Source: Paracoccaceae bacterium
Lineage (GTDB): Bacteria > Pseudomonadota > Alphaproteobacteria > Rhodobacterales > Rhodobacteraceae
DNA: 12,476 bases
Assembly: GCA_027069385.1 (NCBI GenBank)
Contig: JALXER010000314.1
Coordinates: 1 to 12,476 of the forward strand
Reading direction: 5' to 3'
Shown here: one piece after another, positions 1 to 7,100 of the stretch
Layout: each line of letters starts with the position of its first letter
How positions within the stretch are numbered: the stretch's first letter is position 1
Translations under genes and position numbers: made by a program
Notes under the pieces: generated by a model
The model's database searches: none
What the model saw: the letters and a program-made list of their open reading frames with translations, nothing else
Told to the model about the DNA's origin: nothing

Positions 1-745
1 GTCGGGGGGCGGGTTGCGCTGCCGGTGCGGCGCTTTCGTTCAGATCCCAGTCATCGGGGATCATCCCGCCCGCCACGGGTTGCGAGGTCGGCGCGGCGAA
101 ATAGTCATGGGCCGAAGCCATATGGTCCGCCTCGCTTTGCACCTGCCCTTCAAAGGTATCGGGACCGGGGCCGAAAATATCCTCGTCCTCGGGGATCAGC
201 GGGGCGGGGTCGGGGCGCGGCGCGGCCAGCACGCTTGCATCCGGCCCCTTAAGCGGCGCATCGCCAAGCAGGTCGGCAATGGCATCGCCGCTTCCCGAGG
301 CAAGCCCCACATCGTCCAGCCCGCCGACAAAACCGCCCTGCGGGGCCTCGCCCTCGGGCGGGAGCAGCAGATCGTCGGGCGCGGGCGGAGCAATGTTGGC
401 ATAAGGGTCCATCCCCGGCGCACCCAGACCATCGGTGATTTCCACCCGCAATTCATAATTGCCGATTTTCAGCAAATCCCCGTGGTTCAGCGGCGACGGG
501 GCCGGCCCGAGCGGCTGCGGCGTATAATTCAGAAAGGTGCCGTTGGTGGAAATGTCCATCACCACATAATCGCCGCCGCGCTGTTCGATCACGCAATGGC
601 GCGAGGAAATCACCCGCTCCGGGTCCGGCAACACCAGATCGTTGCTATCGGCACGCCCGATGGTCAGCGCGCCGCCCTGCATCACGGCATTGCCGCCGCC
701 TCCGGGGATCGCGCCCGACCCTTGTATCTGTAATGACAAGCCCAT
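1..745 (-). CDS. tagH: FHA-domain protein, TagH-like (N-terminal part only)
   Basis: The gene starts at ATG 743-745 and runs off the left edge with an open frame for 248 codons. Residues about 20-104 form a forkhead-associated domain: TIGRADSNDLVLPDPERVIS, SSRHCVIE and STNGTFLN contain the Gly-Arg, Ser-Arg-His and Asn-Gly signatures used for phospho-threonine binding. After residue 105 the visible part is a Pro/Gly/Asp-rich, probably disordered linker (DDLLLPPEGEAP, IADLLGDAPL, IPEDEDIFGPG). T6SS FHA proteins (TagH/Fha) usually carry a C-terminal conserved domain, which would lie outside the window. In other bacteria, Fha proteins are phosphorylated by PpkA-type kinases and switch on secretion; no kinase gene is in this window. 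The GGAGGG ribosome site (758-763) lies within the end of the PAAR gene, 12 bases upstream. The FHA call is firm; the TagH name depends on the unseen C-terminus. Confidence 0.9.
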   Translation of the reverse strand, partial: MGLSLQIQGSGAIPGGGGNAVMQGGALTIGRADSNDLVLPDPERVISSRHCVIEQRGGDYVVMDISTNGTFLNYTPQPLGPAPSPLNHGDLLKIGNYELRVEITDGLGAPGMDPYANIAPPAPDDLLLPPEGEAPQGGFVGGLDDVGLASGSGDAIADLLGDAPLKGPDASVLAAPRPDPAPLIPEDEDIFGPGPDTFEGQVQSEADHMASAHDYFAAPTSQPVAGGMIPDDWDLNESAAPAAQPAPR

Positions 746-754
746 CTGGCCCTA

Positions 755-1057
755 TCACCCTCCAATCAAAACCTTGGCAAAACCGGCGGTGATCGCCCCG
801 CCATGCACGCATGAATCCCCCATGCGGGCCGCCCCCTGACCGCAAAACAACACCGTGGCCGAGCCTTTGGCGACCGCATCGGGCGGGCCGACACACATGG
901 CCATGCTGCCCACCGTTGCCACCATCATCCCGCCGATCATGATGTTGATCGCACCCGGTTTCAGGATCGGCCCGCCCACATGGGGGATCGGCGGCGTGCC
1001 CGGTGTGGCCAGCGGGCAGGCATGCATATCAAGAACGCGCGCGGCGGGTTGCCCCAT
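755..1057 (-). CDS. PAAR-domain spike tip protein
   Basis: This 100-residue protein is a stand-alone PAAR protein, the sharp tip that caps the VgrG trimer and can carry effectors. It begins with PAARVLDMHACP and continues GTPPIPHVGGPI, the typical start of the family, followed by short Gly- and Pro-rich beta turns (PGAINIMIGG, ATVGSMAMCVGPPD) and a final GDSCVHGG segment. H12, C14, H26, C55, C72, C83 and H85 are candidate metal ligands; family members bind zinc near the tip. The length is normal for a PAAR protein and no effector domain is fused. The ATG has a GGGAGA ribosome site upstream in the gap. The gene ends 9 bases before the FHA gene, and its last codons contain that gene's ribosome site. 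Placement in the same operon as vgrG suggests that the two form a matched spike. Confidence 0.93.
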   Translation of the reverse strand: MGQPAARVLDMHACPLATPGTPPIPHVGGPILKPGAINIMIGGMMVATVGSMAMCVGPPDAVAKGSATVLFCGQGAARMGDSCVHGGAITAGFAKVLIGG

Positions 1058-1086
1058 GATGTGTCTCCCTTTTGGCGACAGTTTAG

Positions 1087-1102
1087 CCGGTTTTCACACC
1101 GG
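1087..1102. repeat. Short inverted repeat between the DUF6931-like and PAAR genes
   Basis: CCGGT at 1087-1091 and ACCGG at 1098-1102 can pair around a 6-base loop within the 58-base gap. The stem is only five pairs and no T-run follows in the direction of transcription, so it is not a convincing terminator. It might stabilise or process the transcript. Confidence 0.3.
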
Positions 1103-1115
1103 TCAACAGCAAAAT

Positions 1116-1733
1116 CTATTGAACACTGTCGGTTTTGTTACTTTCCAATTCCGATTCAAGTTGACCGTTCCCCCCCTTGGCCACATCCAGACCGCGCGCC
1201 AGCAATAGCTGGCCCTGACGGTTGATATCCTCGGGCAGGTCATGCGCAAAGAACGATTTCAGTTGCGCGGAAAAGATCAGCAAACCAACCAGTTGTGGCG
1301 GCGCGGTCGGAGGCTCCTCGTCATCGGGCAGCGGCACGCTATAGGCGGCCTCGGCCATCATCAGGTCGGCCTCTCCGGGTTCTTCGGCATATTTCTTGAC
1401 CGCCTTTTTGGTTTCCTGACAGGGCTTGAACACCCAGTTTTCCGCCGCTTCAAGCGCCTTGGTCTTTTCTCCGTCAACCATTGTGGTATCGCGCGCCGCC
1501 AGACAGCCCCACCAGATCCCTTCGCGCGGGGGCAGGGCCAGCGCCAGAATTTTCAACGCATCCATCATCAGGTTTTGCGCCACCAGTTCCTCGATCAGCT
1601 TGACCACCGGATCATTGTTTTTGGTTTCGGGCCGGAAGGGAAACTTGACCTTGCCCAGACGCACCACCTCGCCCGCGGTGCGCTTGTCCAGTTTGACCAA
1701 CCCGGTGAAGGCAGATTTATCATTCATGTTCAT
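1116..1733 (-). CDS. T6SS-associated conserved protein, probably DUF6931 family
   Basis: This 205-residue cytoplasmic protein has no signal peptide or membrane segment. The segment ALPPREGIWWGCLAAR (about residues 65-80), followed by a helical region and a proline-rich stretch near 140, resembles DUF6931 proteins that I recall beside T6SS vgrG/PAAR genes. That match is from memory of the motif style and is only moderately secure. Its function is unknown; position between vgrG and PAAR suggests an adaptor or chaperone for spike or effector loading (inference). The gene begins 7 bases after the vgrG stop. A G-run at 1735-1740 serves as ribosome site; it is too close to the first ATG but well spaced (7 bases) from the in-frame ATG at 1725-1727, so the true start may be two codons further in. 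A Lys/Glu-rich middle suggests coiled or helical structure. Confidence 0.85.
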   Translation of the reverse strand: MNMNDKSAFTGLVKLDKRTAGEVVRLGKVKFPFRPETKNNDPVVKLIEELVAQNLMMDALKILALALPPREGIWWGCLAARDTTMVDGEKTKALEAAENWVFKPCQETKKAVKKYAEEPGEADLMMAEAAYSVPLPDDEEPPTAPPQLVGLLIFSAQLKSFFAHDLPEDINRQGQLLLARGLDVAKGGNGQLESELESNKTDSVQ

Positions 1734-1740
1734 GCCCCCC

Positions 1741-3858
1741 CTAGTTAATCTTCACAAGGTTACCCTGAACCGTCAGGATAGCACCGGATTTTACAGTCGT
1801 CATGCCCTTGGCCTCCAACGTGGCCATCGCGCCTTCCAGGTTCAGCGCGCCGCCCGCCTTGATGGTGGACACCCCGCCGGCCTTGATCTCGGTCTTGCCG
1901 GTCGCATCGACGGTAAACTGCGGCGCGGAAATGGCGATGCCCGACGAGGTCAGCACAATAGAGGTGCCCCCCACCTTCAGCGATATTTCCGTCCCCGCGC
2001 TGATCGCCAGCGTTGAACCGACATCAATCGTATAGTTGGTGCTGATATTGTCGGTTTTGTTTGCATCAACCGTTACCGTTTCATCGGCCCCGACCGACAC
2101 CGTGCGGTTGGTGGCAATGTCGATCATCTGGTTGCCGCTTTTGACCGCCAGGGAATGGTCGCCGGTTTCGACCTCCTCGGTCTTGTTGTGATAGATCTTC
2201 TGGGTCAGATCCCCCGGGTCGGTCTTTTCGAACCCGATCGATATCTCGGCGTTGTTCTTGATGGTTTCCTTATAATCCTTTTCGGATTGCAGGCGTACGA
2301 ATTCCTCGTCTTTCTTGTCTTCGAACACCAGTTCATGAAACCCCCCGCCCCCTTTGGACGAATTGGTCTTGATCCCCGACTGGGTTTTGTTGGCCGGAAA
2401 CTCGAACGGATGTTTCTTGGCCTCGTTATAGAGCATACCGGTCACGATCGGCCGGTCGGGGTTGCCTTCCTCGAACTGCACCACGACCTCTTGCCCGATG
2501 CGCGGAATCTGGAACGCCCCCCAGCCCTGCCCCGAGACCGGCTGGACCACGCGGATAAAACAGGTGGTTTTTTCGTCATTCTGCCCGTCTCGATCCCAAT
2601 GGAACTGCACCTTGATGCGGCCGTATTCGTCGGTGTAAATCTCTTCTCCGCCCGGGCCGGTCACCACCGCCGTTTGCAGCCCCGGAATGATCGGGCGCGG
2701 TGTGGTGATCGGTGCGCGGAACGGGTCCGCCTTTAGCTGCACCTCGAATGAGCTTTCATAAGATTGTTTTTTGCCGTCCTTGTCCTTGTCCCGGTCGTCG
2801 TCGTGATGGGGGTCCAGCGCGTTATCGGCCTGTTTGTCCTTGTCCTCGTCGGTTTCGATTTGCAGGGCGTGGTGGGCCGAGATAACCAGATATTCCTTGT
2901 TCACCTCCTCGCGCGGGTGGTCCTTGAGGGTAAAGGTAGCCCCGGCGGCCATGTGGCGCACATTGCCCTTGGCCTTGGCCCGCTTGAACCTTGCCGCGAA
3001 CGCCTCGGCGCGGATACGGGTGCGGGTTTTGCCAAAATCTGCGGTGTCGTGAATGCCCGGATAGTCGTAGACCTCTATGTCCTTATGGCTGTGCTTGCCC
3101 TTGGGCAGCGCGGTGACGCCTTTCAGATCGGTGGTCGGTTTCTTGAAATTATAGTCGGTCAGCGTCACCTTGCCGGTATTGACGCTTTCGGCGGTTTTCC
3201 ATTCGAAAATATGGTCCTGATCGCGCTTGTACTCGCTTTCACCAAAGGTAAACTTGATTTCCGCCGCGTCCTTGACCGCCACATGCGACCCCGAACCATC
3301 GGCCAGCACCAGCGTTTCCTTTGAATCGTCATGGGTGAAGAAATAGTATATCCCCTCCTCCTCCATCAGACGGCTGACAAATTCCAGATCGGATTCGCGA
3401 TACTGCACCAGATATTCGCGTTTTTCGTATGTGGCCGAGGTCTTGTCCTTGAAATCCGAAAACCCGCGGTCGCCGAATATCTGCTTGATGACCTCCAGCG
3501 CCGATTTTTCCTGAAAAATCTTGCAATCCGCGTGCAGGCCCAGAAACCACAACCACGGGCGCATTTCACAACGAAACAACCCCTGCCCGCCAAAGCGCCC
3601 CTCGAAAGCCGCCGAGACGCAATGACCATGCCAATGACGGGTTTCGCCGCTTTCGTCATCGACTTCGAGCGAAAGGCGCTGGCCGACCACGTCTTCCAGT
3701 TTCAGGTCATGATCGGGCGAAATGAACTGGATATCGGTTTCGGTAACCTTGGAAAGCCCCTCTTTGATATCGGCACGAACCAGCATCATCTTTTCGGGGC
3801 CAAGCGGCCCTTTCAGGCGGATTTGCCTGTTTTCGAGAACAATATCTGCTGCCATCAT
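1741..3858 (-). CDS. vgrG: VgrG (TssI), T6SS spike protein
   Basis: This 705-residue protein is a VgrG without a C-terminal effector domain. The N-terminal phage gp27-like part includes YRESDLEFVSRLMEEEGIYYFF at about 153-174 (a hallmark segment), and the gp5-like OB region includes EYGRIKVQFHWDRDG at 411-425 and GNPDRPIVTGMLYN near 465-478. Residues from about 575 to 705 are short beta-strand repeats (TVSVGADETVTVDANKT and similar) that form the trimeric needle, and the protein ends right after them. VgrG trimers sit on the Hcp tube and carry PAAR at the tip. A Lys/Asp/His-rich insertion at about 336-365 is unusual and probably forms a flexible surface loop. Of two adjacent ATGs, the second (3853-3855) is better spaced from the ribosome site GGAG, so the true protein may be one residue shorter. 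The needle is followed after 7 bases by the next gene. Confidence 0.96.
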   Translation of the reverse strand: MMAADIVLENRQIRLKGPLGPEKMMLVRADIKEGLSKVTETDIQFISPDHDLKLEDVVGQRLSLEVDDESGETRHWHGHCVSAAFEGRFGGQGLFRCEMRPWLWFLGLHADCKIFQEKSALEVIKQIFGDRGFSDFKDKTSATYEKREYLVQYRESDLEFVSRLMEEEGIYYFFTHDDSKETLVLADGSGSHVAVKDAAEIKFTFGESEYKRDQDHIFEWKTAESVNTGKVTLTDYNFKKPTTDLKGVTALPKGKHSHKDIEVYDYPGIHDTADFGKTRTRIRAEAFAARFKRAKAKGNVRHMAAGATFTLKDHPREEVNKEYLVISAHHALQIETDEDKDKQADNALDPHHDDDRDKDKDGKKQSYESSFEVQLKADPFRAPITTPRPIIPGLQTAVVTGPGGEEIYTDEYGRIKVQFHWDRDGQNDEKTTCFIRVVQPVSGQGWGAFQIPRIGQEVVVQFEEGNPDRPIVTGMLYNEAKKHPFEFPANKTQSGIKTNSSKGGGGFHELVFEDKKDEEFVRLQSEKDYKETIKNNAEISIGFEKTDPGDLTQKIYHNKTEEVETGDHSLAVKSGNQMIDIATNRTVSVGADETVTVDANKTDNISTNYTIDVGSTLAISAGTEISLKVGGTSIVLTSSGIAISAPQFTVDATGKTEIKAGGVSTIKAGGALNLEGAMATLEAKGMTTVKSGAILTVQGNLVKIN

Positions 3859-3861
3859 ATG

Positions 3862-3865
3862 CTCC
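3862..3865 (-). promoter_or_regulatory. vgrG ribosome binding site
   Basis: The minus strand reads AGGAGCATATGATG. The GGAG core is 3 bases from the first ATG and 6 from the second, which favours the second ATG at 3853-3855 as the working start. Confidence 0.6.
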
Positions 3866-3879
3866 TATTTTAAAAATAG
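3865..3879. repeat. AT-rich near-perfect palindrome upstream of vgrG
   Basis: CTATTTT and AAAATAG form a 7-base inverted repeat around a single central base, in the 36-base gap between the 89-residue gene and vgrG. It touches the vgrG ribosome site. It could be a protein-binding site or a small RNA structure that affects vgrG translation; it may also be chance in an AT-rich gap. Confidence 0.35.
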
Positions 3880-3894
3880 TACAGGGTAGTCTAA

Positions 3895-4164
3895 TTATTT
3901 TTCTTCAATAACAATGTGTTCCAGCTTATGAAGCCGTTCAATAATCAGCGGGTTGATCGCCCACAGATTTCCCACCAGTGTGCCCTCGGGCAAGCTGAAT
4001 TGCAAATCAAACATGTCGGCATAGGTCCGGCAAATCACCGGCGTGGGATAGTATTCCTCGGCAGACAAAACCGCGCTGATATAGGTTTCGCCCTCTAACA
4101 ACCAATAGTTTTCCTCGAAGCTGACCAGCACGACCTGCTCTTCGGTGTTGTTTTCTTCGGTCAT
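3895..4164 (-). CDS. Small acidic protein coupled to the sheath gene, unknown function
   Basis: This 89-residue protein is not recognised. It is acidic, with an N-terminus rich in Glu and Asn (MTEENNTEEQ) and a mixed body that looks like a small soluble alpha/beta fold (VVLVSFEENYWLLEGETYI, LPEGTLVGNLWAINPLIIERL). There is no signal peptide or membrane helix. Its ATG overlaps the sheath-gene stop by one base (TAATG), with a strong GGGGGA ribosome site about 7 bases upstream inside the sheath gene, so it is very likely translated with the sheath. Its DNA looks richer in A and T than its neighbours. Position between the sheath gene and vgrG suggests a sheath or spike accessory, chaperone or regulator, but the sequence shows no direct evidence for any of these. 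Confidence 0.8.
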   Translation of the reverse strand: MTEENNTEEQVVLVSFEENYWLLEGETYISAVLSAEEYYPTPVICRTYADMFDLQFSLPEGTLVGNLWAINPLIIERLHKLEHIVIEEK

Positions 4165-7100
4165 TACAAATCCCCCAGCAATGCGTCTAAATCCAGATCG
4201 ATATCGTCGTCATCATCGTCATCATCATCGTCGCCAAACCCCGATAACAGATCGTCAAGCCCGCCGTCATCGTCGTCGTCATCGCCCGACATCAGCGCGT
4301 CAAGATCAAGGTCCATGTCGCCGTCATCATCATTGCCCATATCCAGATCAAAGCCGCCGTCATCGTCATCGCCACCCAGATCAAAGCCAAGATCCATGTC
4401 GTCGTCATCGTCGCCGCCCATGTCAAAGCCCAGATCCATGTCGTCGTCATCGTCATCATCACCGCCGCCGCTTTTGGCAGGCGCGGGCGCTTTGGTGCCG
4501 CCCTCGTCGGGCGCACCGGCCTCGCCGGTGCTCGACAACCCGATAGACACATCCTCGCCCGCGACGGTGCCCAGTTGCTTGGCATCCTCGCCCGACCAGA
4601 TGCCCAGCAATTCGCCACCGCCCACCGCGTGAAACGACCCCAGTTTGACCACGTTCTGCCCCTGCACCGACAGCACCGGCATAAAGCCGCGCGCCACGGT
4701 ATCGGCGGCGGTACGCACATTCAGCAGCCGTTCGGTGCAGGGTAAGGCCACCTGATCGCCATATTGATCGGTCATATAGTGGAACGGCATATCGTCCAGC
4801 GCCAGAACGCTGCCAAGGCGCATTTTGGCCCCCTGATCCGACTTGGTCTTGGCCAGCAACACCGCCACCTGCACCGCCGGATTGGCCAGCAGCAGGCTGC
4901 GCATCCCGTCGCGGGTGTTGAACTCCTCGTACGCGAAAGCATCGATCGGGTCGGTCTTTTTGCCATAGGGCATGCGCATCAAAAAGCGCGGGGTGGCAAG
5001 GCCAAGGTATTTGGCCTCGGGCAGGGCCTGGAGCGCATCCCATGTCTTGATGGTCAGCGGGTGCCGGTCCTCGGGTTTCAGCGCCAGATAACCCGTGGAA
5101 ACAGCCGAGATAAACGGCGCATCCATATGGGCACAAATCCGTGCCATCCGCGCCAGAACCTCGGCGTGGGTCGGGGTTTCTTCCCATGTATACAGGCCCA
5201 CCACCGCCGAGATCGGGCCGGCGCTTTCATCAAGGCGCGGCTTTTCGACCAGCATGTCGAACAGCCCTGTTTCGGCCATGTTTTCAACACTGGCCAGATC
5301 GGCGGTAAACTCCTCTACCGACAGGTCATAGACCACGATTTCCAGTTCGGCGCTGGTTTCCACCCTTCGGCTCAGCAACTCGATCGAGCGCCACGCGGCC
5401 TCGACCGTCTGGAAATCGGGGTGATGCAGCACGCTGCCCATCGCCGCCGAAATCGCCCGATCCACCACCGCGATCATTTCCTCGGTGCCCGCGTCATCGG
5501 CAGCCTTGATCTGCGGGCCGATAATGCGGCTGATCAGGTCGCTGGCCTCGCTGGCTTCGGCGCGCGGGGCGGTATCGCCAATCAGGTTCTGGAAATCCGA
5601 CAGGCGCATATCGGCCGGTGCCGCACTGCCCTTTGCCCGCTTTCTGGAGCGCAGTTTGAAGCTGCCGAACTCGTCGCCCCAGCTTTGCATCCGGGCAATC
5701 GCCGCATCCAGATTGCGCCCCGATTTGAGATTGCTGCGCAGCATATTCAACTCGGAAAACAGCTCTACATTCTCGAACAGTTCATCAGGGTGCAGGTCGT
5801 CAAGCTCGTTCAGTTCCACCTCGACCGCCGTGCCATCATTGCCCAGCGGCAAGGTCAGAGTGGTGCGAAAGCGCTGCACGACCTGTTCCATCGTGTCGAA
5901 ATCGAGCTTGAAGCCCTTACGTTTGCCCAGCGCCTCGCCGGTTTCCAGATCGCCACGGTTGCCGCGCCCCGAGAAATCCCCCAGCACCGCGATGCGGAAC
6001 TTGCGCCGCGCACCGGCCTCGTCCTTCAACGCCGGCGCGTCCATGGTGCCAAAATCGGGGGTAAATTCCGGCTTGGCGGGCTGCGCCTCGCTATCGTCCG
6101 GCTCCCCGCCCTCGTCATCGGTCGGATCACCGTCATCAAGATCAATATCCGCCAGCGCCTCTTCGTCCCCGGCGTCATCAAGCCCAGCCAGCGGGTCCTC
6201 CTCCCCCTCATCCTCAACATCAATTTCCAGATCGGCCAGCGGGTCGGCCTCTTCGGCTTCCTCCTCCACCGCATTAAATTCAATCCCCGCCAGAGGGTCT
6301 TCTTCCTCGGCTTCGTCCTCAACGTCGAATTCCAGACTAGCCAGCGGGTCGGCTTCTTCGATCTCTTCCTCGACGTCAAATTCCAGATTGGCCAGAGGGT
6401 CAGCCTCCTCGGCCTCCTCCTCCACCGCGTCAAATTCAATCCCCGCCAGAGGGTCTTCGTCCTCCGATTCGTCCTCTCCGTCAAATTCCAAGTTGGCCAG
6501 AGGATCAGCCTCCTCGGACTCTTCCTCCATCGCATCAAACTCGATCCCCGCCAGAGGGCCTTCGTCTTCCGTCTCTTCCTCGACGTCGAATTCCAGATTG
6601 GCCAGAGGGTCAGCCTCCTCGGTCTCCTCGTCAACCGTATCAAATTCAATCCCCGCCAGAGGGTCGGCTTCCTCCGCCTCGTCCTCAACGTCGAATTCCA
6701 GATTGGCCAGAGGATCAGCCTCCTCGGCCTCCTCCTCCACCGTGTCAAACTCGATCCCTGCCAGAGGGTCTTCTTCCTCTGCCTCGTCCTCTACGTCGAA
6801 TTCCAGATTGGCCAGAGGGTCCACTTCCTCCGCCTCTTCCTCGACATCAAATTCCAGATTGGCCAGAGGGTCCGCCTCTTCGGCCTCCTCCTCCACCGCG
6901 TCAAACTCAATCCCTGCCAGCGGGTCGGGGGGCGGGGTGTCGTCGATGTCATTTGCACTGTCGGCCAGCGCCGCCAGAATATCCTGTTCTGGGTCGTCGT
7001 CGGATTCCGGGGCTTGTGGCGTGGCGCGCAGGGCATCGAGCGCATCTTGCTGGCTGGTATCCCGGGCTTGCACCTGATCCGGCGTGGCGGATTTGAGCGC

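Noticed and set aside
14..733. Plus-strand open frame of 239 codons
   Set aside because: It lies opposite the FHA-domain gene, whose protein is recognisable; the plus-strand product is Arg-rich and has no family features.
1087..1102. Hairpin between the DUF6931-like and PAAR genes as a terminator
   Set aside because: The stem has only five pairs, there is no T-run on the transcribed side, and the downstream genes belong to the same functional cluster.
3871..3894. Possible internal promoter before vgrG (TTAGAC and TAAAAT with 16-base spacing on the minus strand)
   Set aside because: Transcription would begin inside or after the vgrG ribosome site, leaving no usable leader; the match is probably due to AT-richness.
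6042..6044. Internal ATG in the sheath fusion as a separate TssC start
   Set aside because: The bases upstream on the coding strand lack a purine-rich ribosome site, and the frame is continuous with the upstream TssB part.
6159..6926. CRISPR array or non-coding tandem repeat
   Set aside because: There are no repeat-spacer alternations of unique spacers; the period is a multiple of three and the array is in frame within a coding gene.
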